In this document: positions 56,433 to 64,000 of the stretch, piece after piece
How the letters are laid out: each line of letters opens with the position of its first letter
How positions within the stretch are numbered: the stretch's first letter is position 1
Source: CAWGXG01 sp963826505
Lineage (GTDB): Bacteria; Chloroflexota; Anaerolineae; Aggregatilineales; Aggregatilineaceae
Direction of reading: 5' to 3'
DNA: 64,000 bases
Assembly (NCBI GenBank): GCA_963826505.1
Contig: CAWGXG010000008.1
Span: 1,550,001-1,614,000, forward strand
Notes under the pieces: model-generated
What the model was told of the DNA's origin: nothing
Databases searched by the model: none
The model's input: only the letters and a program-made list of their open reading frames with translations
Made by a program: the position numbers and the translations under genes

Positions 56433-57125
56433 ATGAACACACAACTTATTTTGCTCGTAGCCGGAGCCGGGGCGGTCGTGCTGATCATCATCGGAGTACT
56501 CATGGATTCCGGCGAGAAGAAGGTCGCACCCAAACCCGTCGCCCAGGCAAAACCCAAACGCTCGCGATTGCCCACCATCGTGTTGGAATTGATTCTGCTC
56601 GCAATCGTCGCCGCGGTGGCCTATTACCTGGTCGTAATCGAGATGGAAAAGCGCGACGTGCGGCAGAAATACGGCACCGCCATCGCCGACATGTGCAAGA
56701 ATCCGGGCGGCATCGCCAGCGCGGCCAACCTGCCCACCGCCGCGGCCCCGTGGAAGGTCGTGGTGCTCGACGGCGACGGCACGCGCAATGGCTGGCACAA
56801 CAAGCTGCCTGTCGATCGCCGCGCGGCCGATCAAGCCTCAACTCAGATTGTGGCGTGCGTCCAGGGGCACAAGCAAATCATCGCCACCTGCGAGTACGCG
56901 ACCCGCAAGCTTGACCGCATCCAATATTACGCCGACGTCACGCTGATGAATCCCGAAACGGGCCTGCCGATCACAGCGTTCCAGGTGTGGGGATCGACTC
57001 CGCGCGACTGCCCCGAACTTGTCACACGCAACACGGGCACGTTCAAGGGAGACGACCCGGCAGGCAGCGCCTATGCGAAATATTACGACATGTTTTATTC
57101 TGAGCTGATGAAGACAGTCCAGTAG
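56433..57125 (+). CDS. Membrane protein with a small extracytoplasmic domain, function unknown
   Basis: A 230-residue protein not recognised. Two hydrophobic segments lie at residues 5-23 (LILLVAGAGAVVLIIIGVL) and about 47-67 (IVLELILLAIVAAVAYYLVV), separated by a basic Lys/Pro loop. The rest is soluble, with four cysteines (DMCKNPG, VACVQG, ATCEYAT, RDCPELV) that could form two disulfides. This suggests an extracytoplasmic location. It is flanked by a terminator upstream and a strong T-less hairpin at 57152-57176 downstream, so it is probably monocistronic. Confidence 0.7.
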   Translation: MNTQLILLVAGAGAVVLIIIGVLMDSGEKKVAPKPVAQAKPKRSRLPTIVLELILLAIVAAVAYYLVVIEMEKRDVRQKYGTAIADMCKNPGGIASAANLPTAAAPWKVVVLDGDGTRNGWHNKLPVDRRAADQASTQIVACVQGHKQIIATCEYATRKLDRIQYYADVTLMNPETGLPITAFQVWGSTPRDCPELVTRNTGTFKGDDPAGSAYAKYYDMFYSELMKTVQ

Positions 57126-57151
57126 AACAGGTCAGGCGCGCGGGGAATGTC

Positions 57152-57176
57152 CCGCCCGGGTAACAACACCGGGCGG
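57152..57176. other. Strong hairpin between convergent genes
   Basis: CCGCCCGG pairs with CCGGGCGG (9-nt loop) but neither strand has a T tract, so it is not a standard intrinsic terminator. It may stabilise 3' ends or aid Rho-type termination. Confidence 0.5.
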
Positions 57177-57185
57177 ATTCATGGT

Positions 57186-58238
57186 TTACGGCTCGGGGAA
57201 ACGCAGCAGCACACCGGTCGCGTCGTCGTGGGTTTTCATGCGCGGGTACTGCTCGTGATCGGGATCGGCAGTCTCTGCCTGGCGCAGCTTGCGCGCATAG
57301 CCCGCCAGCCCATGCCGGGCGATCTGCTCACCGACATAGGTGCGCCGCCGCTGGCCGAGATCGGCAGCTTTGGCCGGGTCTTCAGCGAACACTTCTTCGG
57401 CGGGGGCGGGCCATTCCAACCCATCCGTCATGACGCACACGAACGCCGCCCCGTCCAGCGACAGCGTGCCGCCGCGCAAAAAGTAGCGCAGCTCCGGCAG
57501 CCCATCGATCACGCCGATGCCCTGCGCGGGCTGTGGCAAGCCGTGCTCGTCCACGTAATTGTGACGCAGCCCGGCGTATAGGTTATAGCGTATCACTTCC
57601 GGCTCGTGCGTCAGGTCGCGGAACGAACGATCCGGATGATATTCGCGCATGGCGAGCGCCGTACGCTTCAACCCGCCATCAAACTCACCCCCCTCGGCCA
57701 GCGTCGGCACGACGATCCGCCCGTCATGGTAGCCCACCATCAGCAGCGTATCACCCGCATGGATCCAGCGCAGGCTGTGATCGGCGGGCGAGTATTCCGC
57801 CAGCGTCACTACAGCGGCGGGCAGCCCCAGCCGCACCAGGCGCCGATCATCCTTGAGCGTGTTGTACACCTCTTCGGGGAATTGCAGGCCCTCCAGCGTC
57901 AGCGCACCGAAAAATCCGATCAGTGCGCGGCCCAGGTCGGCGTTGGCTTCCAGCAGCAGCGTGCGCAGCTCGGGCGGCATGCCCGTGCCTATCTGTCGCG
58001 CCAGCGAATCGCGCGCCAGCCGCGCTGCATAGGCCGCCGGAGTGAGCGCACCGGGCTGCCCGTCCAGGTAATGTTGCAGCGGCGGCGGCGTGAGGCGTGT
58101 CGTCGCGCCGTCGATGGCGGCGATCACGAGCGTATCATCGAGCGGGCCGCCCTGCATGGCGATCCAGGCATCCTCGTTGAGGCGGCCTTGTACGGTGTGG
58201 GTGAACACTTCCAGAGTGGGTTGTGGCTCCGCGCGCAC
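57186..58238 (-). CDS. PP2C-type Ser/Thr protein phosphatase
   Basis: A 350-residue PP2C-like protein. Metal-binding acidic motifs are recognisable: QGRLNEDAWIA, LVIAAIDGATT (in place of the common DGMGG), LRWIHAGDTLLMVGY, AFVCVMTDGLEWP and the terminal THDDATGVLLRF. It would remove phosphate from Ser/Thr residues and could counteract kinases such as the one at 30.4-33.3 kb, though they are not linked. The GTG at 58238 has AAAGGAG 6 nt upstream; longer starts run into the tRNA-Gly terminator and are excluded. Confidence 0.85.
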   Translation of the reverse strand: MRAEPQPTLEVFTHTVQGRLNEDAWIAMQGGPLDDTLVIAAIDGATTRLTPPPLQHYLDGQPGALTPAAYAARLARDSLARQIGTGMPPELRTLLLEANADLGRALIGFFGALTLEGLQFPEEVYNTLKDDRRLVRLGLPAAVVTLAEYSPADHSLRWIHAGDTLLMVGYHDGRIVVPTLAEGGEFDGGLKRTALAMREYHPDRSFRDLTHEPEVIRYNLYAGLRHNYVDEHGLPQPAQGIGVIDGLPELRYFLRGGTLSLDGAAFVCVMTDGLEWPAPAEEVFAEDPAKAADLGQRRRTYVGEQIARHGLAGYARKLRQAETADPDHEQYPRMKTHDDATGVLLRFPEP

Positions 58239-58290
58239 GGCAGACTCCTTTTGGCGTGGCCGGACAGATGGCGTATCGCAGTGGAAAAAA

Positions 58291-58319
58291 AGAAGCATCC
58301 CGCTGACCGGAATGCTTCT
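58291..58319 (-). terminator. Intrinsic terminator after tRNA-Gly
   Basis: AGAAGCAT pairs with ATGCTTCT (8 bp), followed by seven T residues on the minus strand. It ends the tRNA transcript before the PP2C gene. Confidence 0.85.
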
Positions 58320-58322
58320 AAG

Positions 58323-58394
58323 AGCGGGTAATGGGATTCGAACCCATGACATCCAGCTTGGGAAGCTGACGTTCTACCGCTGAACTATACCCGC
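58323..58394 (-). tRNA. tRNA-Gly (anticodon CCC)
   Basis: On the minus strand the 72-nt cloverleaf starts GCGGGTATAGTTCAGCGGTA. The acceptor stem is GCGGGTA with TACCCGC, the anticodon stem TCAGC/GCTGG has loop TTCCCAA, giving anticodon CCC (reads GGG), and the T arm contains GGTTCGAATCC. CCA is not encoded. Confidence 0.95.
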
Positions 58395-58482
58395 AAATCT
58401 GCCGCTATTATACGCGCGGGGGCCGGGCGCTGTCAAGGAAAAATCGGCTGCTACGCGCTCCATATTCAGGCAAATCGTCCAA

Positions 58483-58512
58483 TTACGCAATGGCGGGGTG
58501 ATCTGCTACACT
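58483..58512 (+). promoter_or_regulatory. Promoter of glnS
   Basis: TTACGC (58483-58488), 18-bp spacer, TACACT (58507-58512), about 54 bp before the ATG. Confidence 0.5.
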
Positions 58513-58565
58513 AGGGCGAAGTTCAGCTTCACCCGCACTTACCACACACGAAAGAGCCGAGAGCA

Positions 58566-60279
58566 ATGGCGAGCAGCGACAACATTCAGAGCAGCACCTC
58601 GGAGAACGCTCCAGGACTGCCGTCCAACTTCATACACGACATCATCGACGAGCACAACCGGACCGGGCGCTTTGGCGGACGCGTGCATACGCGCTTCCCA
58701 CCGGAGCCCAACGGCTATCTCCACATTGGGCATACCAAGGCCATCCTGATCAACTACCTGACAGCGCAAAAATACGGCGGCAAGTTCAATCTGCGTTTTG
58801 ACGATACCAACCCCGCCAAAGAAGAGCAGGAATTCATCGACGGCATCCAGCGTGACATTCGCTGGTTGGGCGTCGATTGGGAAGACCGCCTGTTTTACGC
58901 TTCGAACTACTTCCCGCAGTTGTACGAATGGGCTGTCCAGTTGATCAAAAAAGGGCTGGCCTACGTCGACGATCTGAGCGCGGACGAGATCCGCGAATAT
59001 CGCGGCACGCTGACCGAACCGGGCAAAAACAGCCCCTACCGCGACCGCACCATCGAGGAAAATCTGGATCTGTTCCAGCGCATGAAAAACGGCGAGTTTC
59101 CCGAAGGTTCGCGCGTGCTGCGCGCCAAAATCGACATGGCCGCGCCCAACCTCAACTTGCGCGACCCGGTCATGTACCGCATCCTGTACGCTGAACATCC
59201 GCGCACGGGCAACGAGTGGTGCATCTACCCCATGTATGATTGGGCACACGGTCAGTCGGATTCGATCGAGGGGGTCACGCATTCGCTGTGCTCGCTCGAG
59301 TTCGAGAACAACCGCCCATTGTACGACTGGTTCCTCGATCAGCTCGGTATCTACCACCCGCAGCAGATCGAGTTTGCCCGCCTCAACGTGACTTACGTCG
59401 TGATGAGCAAGCGCATGTTGATCCAGTTGGTGCGCGAAGGGCATGTGCGCGGCTGGGACGACCCGCGTATGCCCACTCTCACCGGGATGCGGCGGCGCGG
59501 TTACACGCCTGAAGCGATCCGCGCTTTCGTGGAGGCGGTCGGCGTGGCGAAGGCGCATAACATCGTCGATATGGAGTTGCTGGAACATCACGTCCGCCAG
59601 GATCTCAACCTGCGTGCCAACCGCGTGATGGGCGTGCTCGATCCGCTGAGGGTCGTGATCGAGAATTACCCCGAAGACGAGATCGAGATGGTCGACGCCA
59701 TCAACAACCCGGAGGACGAGTCGGCTGGATCGCGGCAGGTGCCGTTTGGCAGAGTGCTCTACATCGAGCGCGAAGACTTCATGGAAGACCCGCCTAAGAA
59801 ATTCTTCCGGCTCGCCCCTGGGCGCGAAGTCCGGCTGCGCTACGCCTATTTCATCACCTGCACAGACGTCGTCAAAGACGAGAGTGGCCAGGTCATCGAG
59901 CTGCGCTGCACTTATGATCCCGCCACCCGCGGCGGTGATGCGCCAGACGGGCGCAAAGTCAAGGCGACGCTGCATTGGGTTGCGGCAGATCGCGCGGTAG
60001 ACTGCGAAGTCCGTCTGTATGAGCAGTTATTCAGCGACCCGGAACCCGGCGGTCGGACCGGCAACTTCCTCGACGATCTCAACCCGGACTCGCTCGAGGT
60101 GATCACGCATGCCAAGCTGGAACCGAGCGTCGCTAGGGCTGCCAGCGGGCACGATCGTGCAGTTTGAGCGTAAGGGCTATTTCTGCGTCGATCTGGACTC
60201 GACTGAGGATACGCTGGTGTGGAATCGCACGGCGACCCTCAAGGACAGTTGGGCCAAGATTCAGCAGAAAGGCAAGTAG
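58566..60279 (+). CDS. glnS: Glutamine--tRNA ligase, one frame break near 60130
   Basis: A class I synthetase of about 571 residues that charges tRNA-Gln directly. Signatures are TRFPPEPNGYLHIGHTKAILINY (HIGH), KYGGKFNLRFDDTNPAKEEQEF, and VMSKRMLIQLVREG (KMSK class). The anticodon-binding beta-barrels follow (ELRCTYDPATRGGDAPDGRKVKATLHW). The frame is lost near 60127-60135: after KLEPS the natural ending GLPAGTIVQFERKGYFCVD...SWAKIQQKGK continues one base out of phase to a TAG at 60277-60279. Dropping one G restores it. The family and the intact tail suggest a sequencing indel. Confidence 0.9.
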
Positions 60280-60340
60280 GCTTCACGGGTCCCGGTGCCA
60301 TCACCCCGGCGGGACTGGCGCCCACAGAAAGATCCACCTC

Positions 60341-61195
60341 ATGGCAGAGTCATCCGCGCGCGGCCCGGCCGCCCAGCCGTTCCTCAAATGGGCAGGCGGC
60401 AAAGGCCAGCTTCTGAAGCAGTTCGCGCCCTACTTTCCCACTGCCCCCATGCGCGGCTACTATGAGCCGTTCGTGGGCAGCGGGGCGGTGTTCTTTCACA
60501 TTCGAAGCCTGGACCTGTTCGCGTCGTACCGCGTGGCCGACATCAACGCCGATTTGGTCACGTGCTATCTGGTCGTGCGTGAGGACATCGATGCGCTGAT
60601 CGCCCGGCTGGCCGAACACCGGGCGCGCCATTCCGAGGAATATTACTACGCCGTGCGCGCTCTGGATCGCGACTCCGGATGGGCACATGCGCCCGATGTC
60701 GAGCGCGCCGCGCGCATGATTTACCTCAACAAGACATGCTATAACGGGCTGTGGCGTGTCAACAGCAAGGGCCATTTCAACGTACCGATGGGCCGCTATC
60801 GCCATCCGGATATCTTAAACGAGGCGAGGCTGCGGGCCGCGTCAGAGGCGCTGCAGAACGTCACGATCGCGCATGAGCCGTTCACAAGCGTGGTAAGGCA
60901 CGCGGGCGCGGGGGACTTCGTGTACTTCGATCCGCCTTATATGCCGCTCAACGCGACATCGAATTTCACCAGCTATTCCGCCGAGTCCTTTGGTCTGGCA
61001 GAGCAGGAGCGGCTGGCGTGCGTCTTCGCGCAGGTGAGTGCCAAGGGTGCATGCGCCATGCTCAGTAACTCGGACACGCCAATTGTTCGGGATCTGTACA
61101 AAGATTTCCGCGTGGAGACGGTCAGCGCGCGCCGGATGATCAATTCGAAGACCGGCTCGCGTGGGGAGATTAACGAAGTTGTCGTGCTGAATTGA
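60341..61195 (+). CDS. DNA adenine-N6 methylase (D12/Dam class)
   Basis: A 284-residue alpha-type DNA methyltransferase of the Dam/MT-D12 family. Motif order is SAM-binding PFLKWAGGKGQLL, then YYEPFVGSGAVFFHI, a target-recognition middle region (MIYLNKTCYNGLWRVNSKGHFNVP), catalytic DFVYFDPPYMPLN and the late SNSDTPIVRDLY. The family often methylates GATC. No restriction endonuclease gene is nearby, so it appears to be an orphan methylase. The ATG at 60341 lies about 60 bp after glnS. Confidence 0.92.
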   Translation: MAESSARGPAAQPFLKWAGGKGQLLKQFAPYFPTAPMRGYYEPFVGSGAVFFHIRSLDLFASYRVADINADLVTCYLVVREDIDALIARLAEHRARHSEEYYYAVRALDRDSGWAHAPDVERAARMIYLNKTCYNGLWRVNSKGHFNVPMGRYRHPDILNEARLRAASEALQNVTIAHEPFTSVVRHAGAGDFVYFDPPYMPLNATSNFTSYSAESFGLAEQERLACVFAQVSAKGACAMLSNSDTPIVRDLYKDFRVETVSARRMINSKTGSRGEINEVVVLN

Positions 61196-61208
61196 TGGAG
61201 CGCATCCC

Positions 61209-61671
61209 ATGCCCTCTATACAACGCTGCCCTGAATGTGGAACGCCGTGGCCGGACAATGTCACGTGTGAGAGTCTGTTCCACCAGATGCTGTTTTGGGA
61301 AGCCGAAAATCCTGCGTTAGGGGAGGTGCATCACCTGACGGTGCTGTGCTATCACCTTCAACACCCGAGTCTGTATTCTCCGGACGGTCTGCGAGAGGGG
61401 CGGCGTCTGCTGGTCGGCTTTCTTTGCGACCATGACACACCGTCGCAGGCGCGCCGGACGACGCGCGCTAACGTCGATTCCAGCCGCCGCACGTGGAAGA
61501 TCAAAGGCACGCCTGGCCTACAGGGTGCAGTACGATCATCCTCCTCGCTGGACGCTGACCGCGGCGGATGTCGTGGCACACGGCGCGGACAGCTACCGCA
61601 CAAGTGTGAGGGCGTGGGCGGAATCGGTGCTAGAGGCAATCGATGGCGCAGGAAATCCTGATGTGGGGTAA
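61209..61671 (+). CDS. DUF5946-family protein, one frame break near 61510
   Basis: The start (MPSIQRCPECGTPW) carries a zinc-like CPEC pair. It continues with SLFHQMLFWEAENPALGEVHHLTVLCYHLQHPSLYS, the conserved LQHPS region of DUF5946, and GRRLLVGFLCDHDTP. Near 61500-61512 the frame shifts by one base, after which AYRVQYDHPPRWTLTAADVVAHG and VRAWAESVLEAIDGAG complete the family's C-terminus to a stop at 61671. The full length would be about 154 residues, normal for the family. GGAG lies 8 nt before the ATG. The function is not known. Confidence 0.75.
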
Positions 61672-61736
61672 GAACACTGGGTCACGGGGACAGGAAACGC
61701 CGGCAAAAGAACACATATAGCATGCGGCACTTTCCC

Positions 61737-62843
61737 CTAGATGAATTCCCGTAAGCGGCGGCGCATGACCACGCTTTCCACCAGCCCGATACCCATCATC
61801 ATCGTGACCAGCGACGATCCCCCTGAGGACACAAACGGCAGCGTCAACCCGGTAACAGGCAGGATCGACAAATTCATGCCGATCGAGACCATCGTCTGGA
61901 AAAAGATCATACCGCCTACGCCATAACAGATCAGGCTGCCCAATGGATCGGCAGCCAGTGCCGCCGCACGCAAGCAGCGCCAGATCACAATCCCCATCAA
62001 TACGATCACAATCGACGCACCGACAAAGCCGGTCTCTTCCGCGATAACGCTGAAGATGAAGTCCGTGTGGCGCACGCGCAAAAAGCGCCCGCGCGTCTGC
62101 GAGCCATTGGCGTAGCCCTTGCCCATCAGCCCACCGGATCCGATGCTGATCAACGCCTGGTCAATGTTGTATTGGGCGTCCTTGTCGGAGCCGGGGAACG
62201 CAAACGACACTATGCGCTGGCGCTGGTACGGTTCCATGCGCTGCCACAAGACCGGCATCATGATCAGTCCGGTCAGCACGAACAGCCCCAGGTGTTTGAG
62301 TCGCAGCCCGGCGGCCCACACCATCACGAACCATACAAACGCGATAACCGACGTCGTGCCCAGATCGGGCTGGATGAAGATCATCCCGGCGGGCACGGCG
62401 ATATGTCCCAGCGAGATCAACACGGTGCGCAGCCGGCCCATATCTTCATAGTGATCCGCGAGATGCTGACCGAGCGTGACCACCAGCAGAATCTTGCCCA
62501 ATTCCGAGGGCTGCACCTGCAAGCCGACGTTCAACCAGCTCTGCGCACCCGCCGCGCCGACCGCGCCTAAGCCCGCCACCAGCCCTAGAATGAACAGTAC
62601 AAAACTGTAGATGAAGGTGTGCAGGCTGCCCAGCAAACGGTAATCGATCGAGGCCATGATGAACATCACGGCCACTCCAACGAACGTAAACTGAATTTGA
62701 CTGGGAACACGGCTGATCAGATCGGTATCGACGGCATCCAGGGTCGCGCTGCGAATGAACAGGATGCCGATGATAATCAACAGGAGAGTTACACCCAACA
62801 GCGTGAAATCAAAATCACGCCAGATATTCGGTTTGGTCTGCAT
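61737..62843 (-). CDS. rodA: Peptidoglycan glycosyltransferase RodA (SEDS family)
   Basis: A 368-residue SEDS protein with about ten transmembrane helices that polymerises lipid II for lateral wall growth. Family marks are QSWLNVGLQVQPSELGKILLVVTLGQHLA, the catalytic-region Asp in FIQPDLGTTSVIAFVWFVM, IGSGGLMGKGYANGSQTRG, FLRVRHTDFIFSVIAEETGF, and the C-terminal LTLPFVSSGGSSLVTMMMGIGL. A promoter (62905-62932) and an upstream terminator separate it from minE. It converges on the DUF5946 gene. No paired PBP2 gene lies in the window. Confidence 0.94.
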   Translation of the reverse strand: MQTKPNIWRDFDFTLLGVTLLLIIIGILFIRSATLDAVDTDLISRVPSQIQFTFVGVAVMFIMASIDYRLLGSLHTFIYSFVLFILGLVAGLGAVGAAGAQSWLNVGLQVQPSELGKILLVVTLGQHLADHYEDMGRLRTVLISLGHIAVPAGMIFIQPDLGTTSVIAFVWFVMVWAAGLRLKHLGLFVLTGLIMMPVLWQRMEPYQRQRIVSFAFPGSDKDAQYNIDQALISIGSGGLMGKGYANGSQTRGRFLRVRHTDFIFSVIAEETGFVGASIVIVLMGIVIWRCLRAAALAADPLGSLICYGVGGMIFFQTMVSIGMNLSILPVTGLTLPFVSSGGSSLVTMMMGIGLVESVVMRRRLREFI

Positions 62844-62904
62844 ACGTCACAACTCATTCCAACTCAGTTACGCTACCAACACAGGTCGAATCAATCCGCC
62901 CGCC

Positions 62905-62932
62905 ATTATAGCGAGTGGGGAACACATGGCAA
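62905..62932 (-). promoter_or_regulatory. Promoter of rodA
   Basis: TTGCCA (62932-62927), 16-bp spacer, perfect TATAAT (62910-62905) on the minus strand, about 60 bp before the start. Confidence 0.65.
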
Positions 62933-62937
62933 CAAAA

Positions 62938-62958
62938 ACAGGGCACACCTCGCCCTGT
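62938..62958 (-). terminator. Intrinsic terminator after minE
   Basis: ACAGGGC pairs with GCCCTGT (7 bp, 7-nt loop), followed by TTTTG on the minus strand. It overlaps the upstream edge of the rodA promoter. Confidence 0.8.
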
Positions 62959-63005
62959 GATCGGCCTGCGCCCTGGTTATCCGGCTGTGTGTTGGCGCGC
63001 CGCGT

Positions 63006-63428
63006 TCAGTCGTCGTCGGATTCCGGCTCGTCGATCCATTCCGGATCGGCTGCCAACTCAACATCAAACTCGGCCGGCGCGTCTGGTTGCGCCTCAGCGG
63101 GCAAATCGGTCGCCGAGATTTCGACCGAAAGGCCCATTTCATGCGTGTCACCGCCTTCGGGCGGCTGGTAATCGTGCTCGCGCTGGAGCGGAATATCGGC
63201 CACAAGGAAATGCTTGCGTTCGCGCTGCTCGATCTTGATCTGCACGTCCATCGCGTCGATCGGGATATAGCGCCGGATCACCTCGATGATCTCCGCTTGC
63301 ATTTCGGCCAGTTTTTCTGGCGCGAGATCAGAGCGATCGCTAACCAGGACCAACTTCAACCGCTGCTTGGCGATTTCGGCACTGGTCGGTTCCCGCCGTC
63401 CTTTTAAGCGCTCGAATAATGAAGACAT
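63006..63428 (-). CDS. minE: Cell division topological specificity factor MinE, with acidic tail
   Basis: A 140-residue MinE that stimulates MinD ATPase and drives its dynamics at the membrane. The N-terminal membrane/MinD-binding stretch is MSSLFERLKGRREPTSAEIAKQRLKLVLVSDR. The dimerisation half includes LAEMQAEIIEVIRRYIPIDAMDVQIKIEQ. Typical MinE is about 90 residues; here an extra 50 residues, rich in Asp/Glu/Pro, follow. It starts 19 bp after the minD stop. No minC is seen in the window. Confidence 0.93.
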   Translation of the reverse strand: MSSLFERLKGRREPTSAEIAKQRLKLVLVSDRSDLAPEKLAEMQAEIIEVIRRYIPIDAMDVQIKIEQRERKHFLVADIPLQREHDYQPPEGGDTHEMGLSVEISATDLPAEAQPDAPAEFDVELAADPEWIDEPESDDD

Positions 63429-63447
63429 CGATCATCCCCGTCTAAGG

Positions 63448-64000
63448 CTAAAGAACGGACATGCCGATCCGGCGAAGTAGCCATCGCCAGACCCCACCCT
63501 TCTTGGGCTCGATCTCATCCATCGGCACATTCTCACCCGCGATGCGCCGTGCGATGCGGTGAAACGCCTGTCCCGCCGGGCTGTTCTTGTTGTCCAGCGT
63601 GAGCGGCGACCCCCGGTTTGACGACACCAGGATCAGCTCATCTTCCGGAATGATGCCCAACAGGCGAATAGACAGAATTTCCAGCACGTCGTTGACCGAG
63701 AGCATGTCGCCGCGCCGGATCATTTCGGGCTTGGCACGATTGATGACCAGGCTCGACGGGAGCTTGCGCGCGTCGGCTTCGAGCAGACCAATGATACGGT
63801 CCGCGTCGCGCACGGCAGGCGCTTCGGGGTTGGTCACGACGATAACCTCGTCGGCCGGAGCCACGGCGTTGCGAAAACCCCATTCGATTCCCGCAGGGCT
63901 GTCGATCAGGATAAAATCGTAACTTTCGCGCAATTGGTTGGTCAGCAGAACCATGTCCTGCGGGCTGACCGCCGTCTTGTCGCGGGTTTGCGCGGCAGGC
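63448..64000 (-). CDS. minD: Septum-site determining ATPase MinD (N-terminus outside the window)
   Basis: The C-terminal 184 residues of MinD are present; the N-terminal P-loop is beyond the right edge. Visible features are the LPAAQTRDK region, the Walker B-like YDFILIDSPAGIEWGFRNAV with the switch Asp, the ligand segment VVTNPEAPAVRDADRIIGLL, NRAKPEMIRRGDMLSV, and a C-terminal amphipathic helix VWRWLLRRIGMSVL expected for membrane binding. It precedes minE by 19 bp. Confidence 0.95.
   Translation of the reverse strand, partial: PAAQTRDKTAVSPQDMVLLTNQLRESYDFILIDSPAGIEWGFRNAVAPADEVIVVTNPEAPAVRDADRIIGLLEADARKLPSSLVINRAKPEMIRRGDMLSVNDVLEILSIRLLGIIPEDELILVSSNRGSPLTLDNKNSPAGQAFHRIARRIAGENVPMDEIEPKKGGVWRWLLRRIGMSVL

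Overview
The window looks like a chromosome segment from a Chloroflexota bacterium, probably of the Anaerolineae. The base composition is GC-rich. The clearest marker is the joint presence of two rare giant membrane families known mainly from Chloroflexi and archaea: the Agl23-like TIGR03663 family and the DUF2298 / Chlor_Arch_YYY family with its YYYFG motif. The placement comes from family content and motif reading, not from a database search.

Layout. 1-3.1 kb (minus): nusA (its 3' end is cut by the window edge) and proS, each with a readable promoter. 3.4-30.2 kb (minus): a long co-directional envelope-glycan block. It holds five very large polytopic GT-C/YYY proteins, an ECF sigma factor with a zinc-finger anti-sigma, a GNAT acetyltransferase, msrB, a SAM methyltransferase, a haem-binding protein, a GT4 glycosyltransferase and an AglD/UPF0104-type flippase-like protein. 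30.4-33.3 kb (minus): a Ser/Thr kinase with an outside SH3b and seven-bladed WD40 sensor. 33.6-44.9 kb: secreted and envelope genes (a duplicated secreted protein, an orphan solute-binding protein, a DUF255 protein, an OsmC protein, a TPR/lytic-transglycosylase lipoprotein, DegV, a HEAT/Yip1-like membrane protein). 45-63.9 kb: mostly housekeeping genes (gltX, a UroD-like gene, an SDR, a heavily frameshifted aldehyde dehydrogenase, tRNA-Gln(CTG), rplY, trmI, a response regulator, a sugar nucleotidyltransferase with a phosphohexomutase, a PP2C-like phosphatase, tRNA-Gly(CCC), glnS, a DNA adenine methylase, a DUF5946 protein, rodA, minE and partial minD).

How the genes fit together. The 3.4-30.2 kb block has what a lipid-linked glycan pathway needs: a cytoplasmic GT4, a candidate flippase, and several GT-C enzymes that use polyprenyl-linked donors outside the membrane. 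An embedded sigma/anti-sigma pair and an adjacent sensor kinase may regulate it. The sugar nucleotidyltransferase/phosphohexomutase pair at 53.6-56.3 kb could supply activated sugar. Product and acceptor are unknown; this is the best candidate for an undescribed system here.

RNA-level signals are the second point of interest. There is a probable free-standing ncRNA at 39.43-39.61 kb with promoter, rod-like fold and terminator. The rplY leader is structured, and two upstream/downstream AAGTC elements compete for one AGACTT beside the Shine-Dalgarno. The proS leader contains an intrinsic terminator. One envelope lipoprotein gene appears to be transcribed leaderless.

Caution: at least five genes carry single-base frame breaks with otherwise intact coding on both sides. 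Sequencing or assembly indels are the likeliest cause, and several coordinates below span such breaks.
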